Below, piece by piece: positions 44,949 to 54,047 of a stretch of 64,000 nt of DNA. This stretch comes from Streptomyces canus. Lineage in GTDB: Bacteria > Actinomycetota > Actinomycetes > Streptomycetales > Streptomycetaceae. Every line of letters begins with the position of its first letter. The first letter of the stretch is position 1. The notes below the pieces were generated by a model. It saw only the letters and a list, made by a program, of their open reading frames with translations. It had not been told where the DNA came from and searched no databases. The stretch is taken from contig NZ_CP107989.1 of NCBI RefSeq assembly GCF_041435015.1, positions 7,192,001 to 7,256,000 of the forward strand, read 5' to 3'. Position numbers and translations under genes: made by a program.

Positions 44949-45964
44949 GCGCGCAGAGCACGCTCGCCCCGAACGAGGTCGCGCCGCGCTCCCGTTCGGC
45001 CGCATCGACCCTCGCCCGCAGACTCGCCGCCTCCCCGGAGGCCGGCGTGATCATCGCCTGCGTGGTGGTGTTCGTGGCGATCGCCGCCAACGCGGAGACG
45101 TACACGGCGGTGGGCAACCTCCAGGTGATGGGCCGCGACCTCTCGCAGGTCGGGATCCTCGCGATCGGTGAGGCGCTGGTCATCCTGACCGGTGGCATCG
45201 ACCTGTCGGTGGGCGCGCTGGCCGGTCTGGCCGGCATCCTGGCCGGCTGGATGAACGTCAACGAGGGCCTGCCCGCCCCCCTCGCGATCCTGCTCACGCT
45301 GGTGATCACCGCCGCCGTCGGTCTCTGGCACGGCGTCATGGTCACCCGCCTCAACGTGCCGCCCTTCGTGATCACTCTGGTCACCTACACCGTCGCGCAG
45401 GGCACGGCGCTCGCGATCACCAGCGGCTCGCCCATCAACAACCTCGACCCGATGTTCAGCAACCTGAGCCAGTACTACCTCGGCGAAGTACCGGTCCCCG
45501 CCCTGTTCTTCGTCGGTGCGGCGGCCGTCGCCTGGTTCGTGCTGGAGCGCACCTACGTGGGCCGCCAGATCTACGCGGTCGGCGGCAACAAGGAGGCCGC
45601 CCGGCTGGCCGGCATCCCGACCGCCCGCCGGATCACCTCCACCTACGTCGCCAGCGCGGCCCTCGCCGGCCTGGTCGGCATCCTGGTGATCGGCCGTATG
45701 AACGTGGCCGACCCCTCGGTCGGCGCGGGCTGGGAACTGACCGCGATCGCCGCCGCGGTGGTCGGCGGGATGTCACTCTCGGGCGGTGAGGGCCGTATCG
45801 CGGGGATCGCGGCGGGCGCGATCCTGCTGGAGTTCATCACCAACGGTCTGCTCGCCCTCAAGGTCAGCCCCTACGACCAGCAGGTCGTCCAGGGAGCGGT
45901 CCTCGGCGTCGCGATCCTGCTCGACCGGGCGCGCGCTCGTTACTTCGGCAGGAGTCGGAGTTAG
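44945..45964 (+). CDS. Sugar ABC transporter permease (RbsC/AraH type)
   Basis: A 339-residue membrane protein with eight to ten hydrophobic helices and the family segment ILTGGIDLSVGALAGLAGIL. VGGNKEAARLAGIPTARR is the cytoplasmic coupling loop. Its start overlaps the ATPase stop (ATGA). Forms the homodimeric channel of the arabinose-type importer. Confidence 0.94.
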   Translation: MSAQSTLAPNEVAPRSRSAASTLARRLAASPEAGVIIACVVVFVAIAANAETYTAVGNLQVMGRDLSQVGILAIGEALVILTGGIDLSVGALAGLAGILAGWMNVNEGLPAPLAILLTLVITAAVGLWHGVMVTRLNVPPFVITLVTYTVAQGTALAITSGSPINNLDPMFSNLSQYYLGEVPVPALFFVGAAAVAWFVLERTYVGRQIYAVGGNKEAARLAGIPTARRITSTYVASAALAGLVGILVIGRMNVADPSVGAGWELTAIAAAVVGGMSLSGGEGRIAGIAAGAILLEFITNGLLALKVSPYDQQVVQGAVLGVAILLDRARARYFGRSRS

Positions 45965-46017
45965 TACGTCGGCGGGTGACGTCGCCGACCCTTCGCTCGC
46001 ATTTCTTCGAACGTAGA

Positions 46018-46029
46018 TCGATATATCGA
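46018..46029. promoter_or_regulatory. Perfect 12-bp palindrome TCGATATATCGA before araB
   Basis: TCGATATATCGA, AT-rich in a GC-rich genome, 27 bp upstream of the ribulokinase start. It is unlike the GCGC-centred LacI operators of the same locus, so a second regulator may act here. Confidence 0.5.
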
Positions 46030-46055
46030 ACACCTCAGTGTGGAGGAGGCCGCCG

Positions 46056-47735
46056 GTGAACGCTGGACAAGAGACAGCCACGAACCCCGAACCCTGCGTC
46101 GTAGGAGTCGACTTCGGGACGCTGTCCGGACGGGCCGTGGTGGTCCGCGTGCGGGACGGCGCGGAGTTGGGGACGGCCGAGCACGCGTACCGGCACGCGG
46201 TCCTGGACCGGGAACTGCCGGACGGTACGGGACTGCCCCCGGACTGGGCCCTCCAGGTCCCGTCGGACTACGTCGACGTGCTCCGCCACGCGGTGCCGGC
46301 AGCGCTGGCGGCGGCCGGTGTGCGCCCTGGACAAGTGATCGGCATCGGCACGGACTTCACCGCCTGCACGGTGCTGCCGGTGCTCGTCGACGGCACACCT
46401 CTGTGCGAGCTGCCCGAGTACGCCTCCCGCCCGCACTCCTACGTCAAGCTCTGGCGCCACCACGCCGCCCAGGCCCAGGCCGACCGGATCACCGCGCTGG
46501 CCGCCGAACGGAAGGAGACGTGGCTGCCGCGGTACGGCGGGAAGATCTCCTCCGAGTGGGAGTTCGCCAAGGCCCTCCAGGTGCTGGAGGAGGACGCGGA
46601 GATCTACGACCGCACCGAGCGGTGGGTGGAGGCCGCGGACTGGATCGTGTGGCGGCTGTGCGGCACGTACGTCCGCAACGCCTGCACCGCCGGTTACAAG
46701 GGCCAGCTCCAGGAAGGCGCCTACCCCTCCCGTGCCTACCTGGAGGCGCTCAACCCCGGCTTCGCCGACTTCGTGACGGAGAAACTGGAGCAGCCGATCG
46801 GCCAACTCGGCGGTTTGGCAGGTGGGTTGACGGCCGAGGCGGCGGCCTGGACCGGACTGCCCGAGGGCATCGCGGTCTGCGTGGGCAACGTCGACGCCCA
46901 TGTGACGGCACCCGCGGCGGGCGCGGTGGAGCCGGGGCAGATGGTGGCCATCATGGGCACCTCGACCTGCCATGTGATGAGCTCCGACCGCAACGAGACG
47001 GTGCCCGGCATGTGCGGTGTGGTCGACGGCGGCATCCTGCCGGGCCTGTGGGGTTACGAGGCCGGACAGAGCGGTGTCGGCGACATCTTCGGCTGGTTCG
47101 TCCGCACCGGATTCCCCGCCGCGTACGCCGAACAGGCCGCCGCCCTCGGCCGCGACGCGCACGAACACCTGACGGCTCTCGCGGCCGGGCAACGGGTGGG
47201 CGAACACGGGCTGATCGCGCTGGACTGGCACAGCGGCAACCGTTCCGTCCTGGTCGACCACGACCTCAGCGGTGTGATGGTCGGCCTGACACTGGCGACC
47301 CGGCCCGAGGACGTCTACCGCGCGCTGCTGGAGGCCACCGCCTTCGGTACCCGGACGATCATCGAGGCGTTCGAGACGTCCGGGGTGCCGGTCGGCGAGC
47401 TGATCATCGCGGGCGGTCTGACGAAGAACGCGCTGCTGATGCAGATCTACGCCGACGTCACCCGCCGCCCCCTCGGCGTCATCGGCTCCGCACAGGGCCC
47501 CGCCCTCGGTGCGGCGATGCACGCCGCGGTGGCGGCCGGGGCGTACTCCGACATCCAGGCCGCCGCCCGGTCCATGGGCAAGGCCGACCGGGGCGTCTAC
47601 CAGCCGGACCCGGAACGCGCCGCGGCCTACGACCGCCTCTACGCCGAATACCGGCTCCTGCACGACTACTTCGGCCGCGGTGCCAATGAGGTCATGCACC
47701 GGCTACGGCGTCTGCGCGCCGAGGTTTCCGCCTGA
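46056..47735 (+). CDS. araB: Ribulokinase
   Basis: A 559-residue FGGY-family kinase that phosphorylates L-ribulose to L-ribulose 5-phosphate. The N-terminal phosphate loop is VVGVDFGTLSGRAVVV. The substrate region GIGTDFTACTVLPV and the C-terminal GGLTKNALLMQIYADVT ATP block are present. The start is GTG at 46056 after GGAGGAGG; the in-frame GTG at 46038 lies upstream of that site. Second step of L-arabinose breakdown, first gene of araB-araA-araD. Confidence 0.95.
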   Translation: MNAGQETATNPEPCVVGVDFGTLSGRAVVVRVRDGAELGTAEHAYRHAVLDRELPDGTGLPPDWALQVPSDYVDVLRHAVPAALAAAGVRPGQVIGIGTDFTACTVLPVLVDGTPLCELPEYASRPHSYVKLWRHHAAQAQADRITALAAERKETWLPRYGGKISSEWEFAKALQVLEEDAEIYDRTERWVEAADWIVWRLCGTYVRNACTAGYKGQLQEGAYPSRAYLEALNPGFADFVTEKLEQPIGQLGGLAGGLTAEAAAWTGLPEGIAVCVGNVDAHVTAPAAGAVEPGQMVAIMGTSTCHVMSSDRNETVPGMCGVVDGGILPGLWGYEAGQSGVGDIFGWFVRTGFPAAYAEQAAALGRDAHEHLTALAAGQRVGEHGLIALDWHSGNRSVLVDHDLSGVMVGLTLATRPEDVYRALLEATAFGTRTIIEAFETSGVPVGELIIAGGLTKNALLMQIYADVTRRPLGVIGSAQGPALGAAMHAAVAAGAYSDIQAAARSMGKADRGVYQPDPERAAAYDRLYAEYRLLHDYFGRGANEVMHRLRRLRAEVSA

Positions 47736-47757
47736 ATGGCCCCAACTCCCTTCCCCC

Positions 47758-47781
47758 GTAGTCCCCTTCGTAGTCCCCTTC
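47758..47781. repeat. 12-bp tandem repeat GTAGTCCCCTTC before araA
   Basis: Two perfect copies (47758-47769 and 47770-47781) directly upstream of the araA ribosome-binding site in the 62-bp araB-araA gap. May be a slippage product; any effect on araA expression is unknown. Confidence 0.7.
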
Positions 47782-47797
47782 GAAAGGAACCTCCGTC

Positions 47798-49315
47798 ATG
47801 ACCGCTTCCGAAATACCGTCCGCCGGCCAGGAGATCTGGTTTCTCACCGGCAGCCAGGGCCTGTACGGCGAGGAGACCCTGAACCAGGTCGCCCACCAGG
47901 CCCGGAAGATCGCCGAACGACTCGACGCGGCCGAGCCGATCCCCCTGCGGATCGTGTGGAAGCCGGTGCTCACCGACGCCGATTCGATCCGGCGGCTGTG
48001 CCAGGAGGCCTCCTCCTCGGACAGCTGCGTGGGGGTGATCGTGTGGATGCACACCTTCTCCCCGGCGAAGATGTGGATCGCGGGCCTGAGCGCGCTGGAC
48101 CGCCCCGTGCTGCATCTGCACACCCAGTACAACCTGTCGCTGCCCTGGTCGAGCATCGACATGGACTTCATGAACCTCAACCAGGCCGCCCACGGCGACC
48201 GCGAGTTCGCCCACATCGAGTCCCGGCTCGGCATCGACCGCAAGATCGTCGCCGGGCACGCGACCGACCCCCGCGTGATCCGGCGGATCGCCGCCTGGAC
48301 GAGAGCCGCCGCGGGCCGCCAGGCGGCGCGCACCCTGCGCCTGGCGCGCTTCGGCGACAACATGCGCGACGTCGCCGTCACCGAGGGCGACAAGGTCGAG
48401 GCCCAGCTGCGCTTCGGCTTCTCCGTGAACACCTACGCCGTCAACGACCTGGTCGCCGTCGTCGACGCCGTCGAGGACAAGGCGGCCGCCGAACTCGCCG
48501 CCGAATACGTCGAGTCGTACGACGTCGTCCCCGCCCTGCGCCCCGGCGGCATCCGCCACGACTCGCTCCTCTACGCAGCCCGCCAGGAACTCGGCCTGCG
48601 CACCTTCCTCACCGAGGGCGGCTTCACCGCCTTCACCACCAACTTCGAGGACCTCGGCGGCCTGCGCCAGCTGCCCGGCCTGGCCGTCCAGCGCCTGATG
48701 GCCGACGGCTACGGCTTCGGGGGCGAGGGCGACTGGAAGACCTCCGCCCTGCTGCGCACGATGAAGGTCATGGGCCAGGGACGGCCCGGCGGCACCACCT
48801 TCATGGAGGACTACACCTACCACCTCGGCCCCGGCGTCCCGCGCATCCTCGGCGCCCACATGCTGGAGGTCTGCCCCTCGGTGGCCGCCGCCCGCCCCCG
48901 CTGCGAGATCCACCCGCTGTCCATAGGTGGCCGCGAGGACCCGGTCCGCCTGGTCTTCGACGCGGCCGAGGGCCCCGCCGTGGTCGTGGGCCTGTGCGAC
49001 CTGGGTGACCGCTTCCGGCTCACCGCCAACGAGGTCGACGTCGTCGGCCCCAGCGAGCCTCTGCCCCACCTCCCCGTGGCCCGGGCGGTGTGGAAGCCGC
49101 GCCCCTCACTCGCGGAGTCGGCCGAGAGCTGGCTGCTGGCCGGCGCCCCGCACCACACCGTGCTCAGCTCGGCCGTCGACCCCGAGACGCTGAACGACTA
49201 CGCGGCCATGACGGGGGTCGAACTGCTCACCATCGACGAGCACACCACCACCGACCAGTTCGCCAAGGAAATCCGTTGGAACGCCGCCTACCACCGCCTC
49301 GCCCAGGCCCTGTGA
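47798..49315 (+). CDS. araA: L-arabinose isomerase
   Basis: A 505-residue isomerase converting L-arabinose to L-ribulose. [19 protein letters not shown] is the N-terminal signature. The metal and catalytic residues lie in [20 protein letters not shown] and FMEDYTYHL segments, with a C-terminal [19 protein letters not shown] helix. Normal full length. Starts ATG at 47798 after AAAGGAA. First catabolic step after import. Confidence 0.96.
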   Translation: MTASEIPSAGQEIWFLTGSQGLYGEETLNQVAHQARKIAERLDAAEPIPLRIVWKPVLTDADSIRRLCQEASSSDSCVGVIVWMHTFSPAKMWIAGLSALDRPVLHLHTQYNLSLPWSSIDMDFMNLNQAAHGDREFAHIESRLGIDRKIVAGHATDPRVIRRIAAWTRAAAGRQAARTLRLARFGDNMRDVAVTEGDKVEAQLRFGFSVNTYAVNDLVAVVDAVEDKAAAELAAEYVESYDVVPALRPGGIRHDSLLYAARQELGLRTFLTEGGFTAFTTNFEDLGGLRQLPGLAVQRLMADGYGFGGEGDWKTSALLRTMKVMGQGRPGGTTFMEDYTYHLGPGVPRILGAHMLEVCPSVAAARPRCEIHPLSIGGREDPVRLVFDAAEGPAVVVGLCDLGDRFRLTANEVDVVGPSEPLPHLPVARAVWKPRPSLAESAESWLLAGAPHHTVLSSAVDPETLNDYAAMTGVELLTIDEHTTTDQFAKEIRWNAAYHRLAQAL

Positions 49316-49355
49316 CCATGACCGACGGCCGCGTCGAAGTCGAAGGAGACGAGCG

Positions 49356-50084
49356 ATGACCGTACGAGTCCGCGACGGCCTGCGAGAGGAGGTCCTGAGG
49401 GCGAACCTCGCCATCCCTCAAGTAGGCCTGGCGACCCTGACCTGGGGCAACGTGAGCGGAGTCGACCGCGACGCGGGGGTGTTCGTCATCAAGCCGTCGG
49501 GCGTGCCCTACGAGGATCTCGCTCTGGACCACCTGGTGACGGTCCGTCTGTCCGACGGCGCGGTCGTAGAGGGCGACCTGCGCCCCTCCACCGACACCGA
49601 GACCCACCGCTGCCTCTACCGCGCCTTCCCCTCCATCGGCGGCGTCACCCACACCCACTCCACCCACGCGGTCGCCTTCGCGCAGGCCCGCCGCGACATC
49701 CCGGTCCTCGGCACGACCCACGCCGACACCTTCAACGGCCCCATCCCCGTCACTCGTGACCTCACCCCCGAGGAGTGCGCCAAGGACTACGAGTACAACA
49801 CCGGCGTCGTCATCGTGGACCTGCTGGGGGAGGAGGACCAGAAAGCCGTCGAGGTCCCCGCGGCCCTCGTGGCGAACCACGGCCCCTTCACCTGGGGCAC
49901 CACCGCCCGCAAGTCCCTGGAACACGCGATCATCTGCGAGGCGGTCGCCGACATCGCCCTCCACACCCTGTCCCTGTCCCCGGCCGCCCCACCACCACGT
50001 CATCTACTGGAACGCCACTACACCCGCAAGCACGGGCCCGACGCGTACTACGGCAACCCGGAGGTGACCACGTCCTCCGGCTGA
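49356..50084 (+). CDS. araD: L-ribulose-5-phosphate 4-epimerase
   Basis: A 242-residue class II aldolase-family epimerase giving D-xylulose 5-phosphate. The N-terminal TWGNVSGVDRDAGVFVIKPSG is the phosphate/substrate block (its key residues Gly-Asn, Lys, Pro-Ser-Gly are intact). Zn ligands lie in THTHSTHAVAFAQ and in the last His of ALVANHGPFTWG. Starts after GGAGACG, 40 bp past araA. Completes the pathway into pentose phosphate metabolism. Confidence 0.95.
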   Translation: MTVRVRDGLREEVLRANLAIPQVGLATLTWGNVSGVDRDAGVFVIKPSGVPYEDLALDHLVTVRLSDGAVVEGDLRPSTDTETHRCLYRAFPSIGGVTHTHSTHAVAFAQARRDIPVLGTTHADTFNGPIPVTRDLTPEECAKDYEYNTGVVIVDLLGEEDQKAVEVPAALVANHGPFTWGTTARKSLEHAIICEAVADIALHTLSLSPAAPPPRHLLERHYTRKHGPDAYYGNPEVTTSSG

Positions 50085-50109
50085 TCGGGGCGATCGGGGC
50101 GATCGGGCT
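50083..50109. repeat. 9-bp tandem repeat GATCGGGGC, three copies
   Basis: GATCGGGGC occurs at 50083-50091 and 50092-50100 and as GATCGGGCT at 50101-50109, in the short gap between the converging araD and CdaR-type genes. Confidence 0.7.
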
Positions 50110-50115
50110 GGAGAC

Positions 50116-51318
50116 TCACTCGCGCCCGTCGCCGGCCCCCGTCCCTCCGCCCAACCGATCGGCCAGACAGGCCAGATACAACGCCATCGTGGTCCGGTGG
50201 TCCCGCAGTGGCCGGCCGGTCGTCTGCTCGATCTTGTTCATCCGGTAGACGACGGTGTTGCGGTGGATGTGCAGGGCCTCGGAGGCGCGTACGAGGTTGA
50301 ATCCGCTCTCGCACCACGCCGTGATGGTGTCGCGCAGGACCGGCCAGTCCGGCTGGCCCCGCAGGCTCGTGGTGGTGCGTTCGATCAGGCGGTTGCGGGC
50401 CGACTGGGACACCGCCGTGAGGGCCTGGTGGACGCGCAGGTCGGTGATCAGGTGGACGGGGGAGTCGCTCGCCACGCGCGCCCCGAGGCGGAGCGCGTCG
50501 CAGGCGTCCTGGTAGGAATCGTGCAGTCCGCTCACGGAGGCGGCCGGTTCGCCGATGCCGGCCCGGGCGACGAGACCGTCCTGCGCGGCGATGACGTCGG
50601 TGGTCCGCCGGCAGTCGTCCAGCAGGGAGGTCACCGGGCGCCGTTCCGGGAGTCTGCGCAGTACGCCGATCCAGCCCGGAGCCGTGGAGGCGATGATGTC
50701 CTGGGGGTCGGCGAAGACCTCGCGGACCGTGCGCAGCAGTTCCGAGCGGACCAGCGCCATGTCTTTGGTGGGCACCCCTTGGCGTCGGGCGCCCGTGTCG
50801 GGGACCCGTACCTCGATGGCGACCGCGACCCGTCGCAGCCGTAGGTCGAAGCCCAGCTCGGCGGCCCGGAACAGCAGGAAGTCGCCCTCCACGACCTGCG
50901 GGTCGTACGACGCGACGTCGGCCAGCAGCTTCTCCGCCGCCCGCTCGGCGAGCAGGCGGGAGCGCAGCATCACGGACTCTCTGAGCAGGATCTCCGTCTG
51001 GCGTTTGACGAGCAGCCCGAACCGGCGCACCTGCGCGGGCGTTCCGGTGATCCCGACCGTGCCCACGGCCTTTCCGTTCGCGACCAGGGGCAGGGTGACT
51101 CCCGGGCGTACTCCGCGCAGTTGCTGTGCCTGCGACGCGTTGTGCGTGGCGGGTTCCTGGGTGCGGACGACCTCGACGGACGCCTCGTGGAAGCTGCCCA
51201 CCCGGCTGCTGTCGCCGCTGCCGATGACCAGACCGCCCGCGTCGGTGATCAGCACGTTGAAGCCGATGACGGCGGTGGTGTCGGAGGCGATCTCCTGCGC
51301 GAGTGACGGGCTCAGCAT
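50116..51318 (-). CDS. CdaR/PucR-family transcriptional regulator
   Basis: A 400-residue regulator with an N-terminal sugar-diacid-recognition-like domain (LAQEIASDTTAVIGFNVLIT to VGTVGITGTPAQVRRFGLLV) and a GGDEF-like middle. The C-terminal PucR-type helix-turn-helix is RDTITAWCESGFNLVRASEA, then LHIHRNTVVYRMNKIE. The start ATG at 51318 begins the conserved domain; longer frames run into the promoter. Divergent from the amino-acid-type ABC operon at 51559, which it probably controls. The effector is unknown. Confidence 0.9.
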   Translation of the reverse strand: MLSPSLAQEIASDTTAVIGFNVLITDAGGLVIGSGDSSRVGSFHEASVEVVRTQEPATHNASQAQQLRGVRPGVTLPLVANGKAVGTVGITGTPAQVRRFGLLVKRQTEILLRESVMLRSRLLAERAAEKLLADVASYDPQVVEGDFLLFRAAELGFDLRLRRVAVAIEVRVPDTGARRQGVPTKDMALVRSELLRTVREVFADPQDIIASTAPGWIGVLRRLPERRPVTSLLDDCRRTTDVIAAQDGLVARAGIGEPAASVSGLHDSYQDACDALRLGARVASDSPVHLITDLRVHQALTAVSQSARNRLIERTTTSLRGQPDWPVLRDTITAWCESGFNLVRASEALHIHRNTVVYRMNKIEQTTGRPLRDHRTTMALYLACLADRLGGGTGAGDGRE

Positions 51319-51558
51319 GAGCGGTTCTCCCGTCGACGGCGGGCCCGGGTGGACGCACCGTACAGCGGATCGATCGAATTCGGCCACAAGTCTGTACGGA
51401 GTACACGGTGACGTAACCGAGGCCGGTTCGTAGCGTATGGCCCCAATCGCATCCGTAATCACCTCCCCGATCCATCCCCCTCACATCCCCGCCGGGGGCA
51501 CAGCGCGGTGAGTCGGCGGGCTCCCCTCTGCATCCTTCAGCATCGTTACGGAAGGCCC
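51319..51558. promoter_or_regulatory. Divergent control region of the CdaR-type gene and the ABC operon
   Basis: A 240-bp region between the two divergent starts, containing CGATCGAATTCGG and GTACGGAGTACAC near-palindromes. No confident promoter hexamers. Confidence 0.35.
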
Positions 51559-52497
51559 ATGCCGATGATCCGTATGCGTCCGCTTGCCGTCGCTCTGTCC
51601 GCCACCCTCCTGCTCCTCGGGACCGCCGCCTGCGGTTCCGGTGACGACGACGGCCCCAAGAACGTGTCGGCGAAGACCGCCGCGCTGGGCACCCTCACCC
51701 CCGGCGTCATCAAGGTGGCCGTGGAGCCGTACGCCCCCTACACCAGCGTCCAGGGCGGCAAGATCGTCGGCCTGGACGGCGACATCCTCACCTACGTGGC
51801 CAAGAAGCTCGGCCTGGAGGTCAAACCGCAGGTGACGGACTTCGCCGGCATGCTCGCCGGGGTGCAGTCCCGCCGCGTGGACATCACCGTCGGCGGTGTC
51901 GCCTGGTCCGCTGACCGGCAGAAGCAGGGGCTGTTCACCGACCCGCCCTACTACTCGCCCCCGGCGATGGCCGTCCGCAACGGCAAGACGTACAAGACCG
52001 TCGACGACCTCGAGAATCTGAGCCTCGGCACCGTCGAGGGCTATGTCTGGGTCAAGTCGATCCAGTCCGTTCCCGGCGCCAAGCTGCACGCCTACCCCGA
52101 CGCCAACGGCGTCTTCGACGACCTCGGCGCGGGCCGCGTCGACGTCGGCTTCCTCGACCCGCTCCTCATCATCGCGGCGCAGAAGGAACGTCCGGAGCTG
52201 AAGATCAGCACCCAGTACCTGACCCCGCCGACCGCCGCCGAGGTCAAGGCGAAGCCCGCCTACGCCTACTTCCAGCCGTACCAGACCGGCTTCTACCTGC
52301 CCAAGAAGGCCACCAAGCTGGAGCAGGCGATCTCCGCGCAGATCGACGCCATGTACACGAACGGCGAGATGGCCAAGCTCGTCGAGAAGTACGGCGGCGA
52401 CCCCGAGCAGTTCCTGAAGCCGGCCGCCGACGTCGCCACCGCGCGCCGGGGCGTGGACCGGCCGCAGGACTGGAACCCGCCCACCATCGCGAAGTGA
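51559..52497 (+). CDS. ABC transporter substrate-binding lipoprotein, amino-acid (type 3) family
   Basis: A 312-residue lipoprotein with signal peptide and lipobox GTAAC (Cys about 25). The type-II binding fold starts at LTPGVIKVAVEPYAPYTS and contains DITVGGVAWSADRQKQGLF. The start ATG at 51559 sits three bases from GGAAGG; a second ATG at 51565 is possible. First of four coupled genes. Binds a polar amino acid or related amine (family level); the flavoprotein at the end hints at a D-amino acid or opine-like ligand. Confidence 0.92.
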   Translation: MPMIRMRPLAVALSATLLLLGTAACGSGDDDGPKNVSAKTAALGTLTPGVIKVAVEPYAPYTSVQGGKIVGLDGDILTYVAKKLGLEVKPQVTDFAGMLAGVQSRRVDITVGGVAWSADRQKQGLFTDPPYYSPPAMAVRNGKTYKTVDDLENLSLGTVEGYVWVKSIQSVPGAKLHAYPDANGVFDDLGAGRVDVGFLDPLLIIAAQKERPELKISTQYLTPPTAAEVKAKPAYAYFQPYQTGFYLPKKATKLEQAISAQIDAMYTNGEMAKLVEKYGGDPEQFLKPAADVATARRGVDRPQDWNPPTIAK

Positions 52498-52506
52498 GGG
52501 GACGAC

Positions 52507-53256
52507 ATGTCCGGCCTTTTTCAGGTTCCCTGGTCCGACTACCGGCCCGACCTCGTCGACGCCCTGTGGCGCACCGTCTCCTACACGGTCGTGAGCTTCG
52601 CCGGCGCGGTCCTGCTCGGTCTCGCGGTGGCGCTGCTCCGGCTCAGCAGAGCGTGGCCCGCGCGTGCCGTCGCCGCCGTCTACACCGAGGTGTTCAAGAA
52701 CGTCCCCCTCCTCGCCATCATCTTCCTCACCTACTTCGGCCTGGCCTCGGCGGGCATCCGGCTGGACGTCTTCACCGCCGGCTGCCTCAGCCTCGTCGTC
52801 TTCTACGCCGCCTACCTGTCCGAGATCTTCCGCTCCGCGATCAGCGGGGTGCACGCCGGACAGACGGAGGCCGGGGAGGCGCTGGGCCTGGGCCGGGCGG
52901 GAATCTTCGGGCACATCGTGCTGCCGCAGGCCGTACGGCAGGCGCTGCCCGGCACCAACACCATGCTCGTCGACCTGCTGAAGTCCACCTCGCTGCTGGT
53001 CACCGTCTCCGCCGCCGAGCTGATGTCCGAGGGGCGGCTCATCACCTCGGCCACCTTCCGGGCCCTGGAGGTGTACCTGGTCATCTCGGCCATCTACTTC
53101 GCCCTGTGCTACCCGCTCTCCCAACTGCTGCTGCTCCTGGAACGCAAGGTACGGGCGGGCATCCCCCTCTCCCCGTGGCGACGACGGCGACTGAAGGCGG
53201 CACGCGCCCTGCTCGCCCCGGCCGTGGAGGCCGACATGAAGGCAGGTGCCGTATGA
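52507..53256 (+). CDS. Amino-acid-type ABC transporter permease (HisM family)
   Basis: A 249-residue membrane protein with about five helices and the EAA coupling loop EAGEALGLGRAGIFGHIVLP. PLLAIIFLTYFGLASAG is the conserved third-helix block. GAGGGGA precedes its start. Overlaps the ATPase gene by ATGA. No second permease, so a homodimer is expected. Confidence 0.93.
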   Translation: MSGLFQVPWSDYRPDLVDALWRTVSYTVVSFAGAVLLGLAVALLRLSRAWPARAVAAVYTEVFKNVPLLAIIFLTYFGLASAGIRLDVFTAGCLSLVVFYAAYLSEIFRSAISGVHAGQTEAGEALGLGRAGIFGHIVLPQAVRQALPGTNTMLVDLLKSTSLLVTVSAAELMSEGRLITSATFRALEVYLVISAIYFALCYPLSQLLLLLERKVRAGIPLSPWRRRRLKAARALLAPAVEADMKAGAV

Positions 53257-54047
53257 CCGAGTCGGTCACCACCCCGCAGACCACGCCTGGGACACCGACA
53301 GAGGCCGTCGTACGGATCAACGGCCTGAGCAAGTCCTTCGACGGCCGCCTCGTCCTCGACCAGGTGGACCTGGAGGTCGACCGCGGCCGGATCGTCAGCG
53401 TCATCGGACAGAGCGGGGGCGGCAAGACGACCCTGATGCGCTGCGTCAACCTCCTGGAACGGCCCGACCGCGGCACGATCGAGGTCGCCGGAGAGCTGGT
53501 GCACAGCGACGGCCGCACGGTCTGCCGCGACCTGCCACGCCTGCGCCGTACCGTCGGCATGGTCTTCCAGCGGTTCAACCTCTTCCCGCATCTGACCGCC
53601 GTGGAGAACGTCGTCCTGGCCCAGCGCAAGGCGGGTATCCCGGAGCAGGAGGCGCTGGAGCGTGCCGTCACGCTGCTGCGCCGGGTCGGCGTCGCGCACC
53701 GTGCCCTCGGCCGGCCCGAGCAGCTGTCCGGCGGCGAACAGCAACGCGTCGCCATCGCGAGGGCCCTCGCCCTCAAGCCCGAGCTGCTGCTCTTCGACGA
53801 GCCCACGTCCTCCCTGGACCCCGAGGCGACCCGGGAGGTACTGAGCGTGATGCGAGAACTCGCCGCGGACGGGATGACGATGCTGCTGGTCACCCACGAA
53901 CTGCCCTTCGCCCGCGAGGTGTCCGACCACGTCGTCTTCGTCGACGGCGGCCGGATCGTGGAGGAGGGCAGGCCCGAGGACGTGCTCGACAGCCCCTCCC
54001 AGGCCCGCACCCGGGAGTTCCTCGCGTCGTACGGAACCGCGTCATGA
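53253..54047 (+). CDS. Amino-acid-type ABC transporter ATPase
   Basis: A 264-residue ATPase: Walker A IGQSGGGKTTLMRC, Q-loop VFQRFNLFPHLT, signature LSGGEQQRVAIARA, Walker B LLLFDEPTSSLD, switch His in LLVTHE. Close to GlnQ/HisP-type proteins. Coupled by ATGA to the permease before it and the flavoprotein after it. Confidence 0.94.
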   Translation: MTESVTTPQTTPGTPTEAVVRINGLSKSFDGRLVLDQVDLEVDRGRIVSVIGQSGGGKTTLMRCVNLLERPDRGTIEVAGELVHSDGRTVCRDLPRLRRTVGMVFQRFNLFPHLTAVENVVLAQRKAGIPEQEALERAVTLLRRVGVAHRALGRPEQLSGGEQQRVAIARALALKPELLLFDEPTSSLDPEATREVLSVMRELAADGMTMLLVTHELPFAREVSDHVVFVDGGRIVEEGRPEDVLDSPSQARTREFLASYGTAS

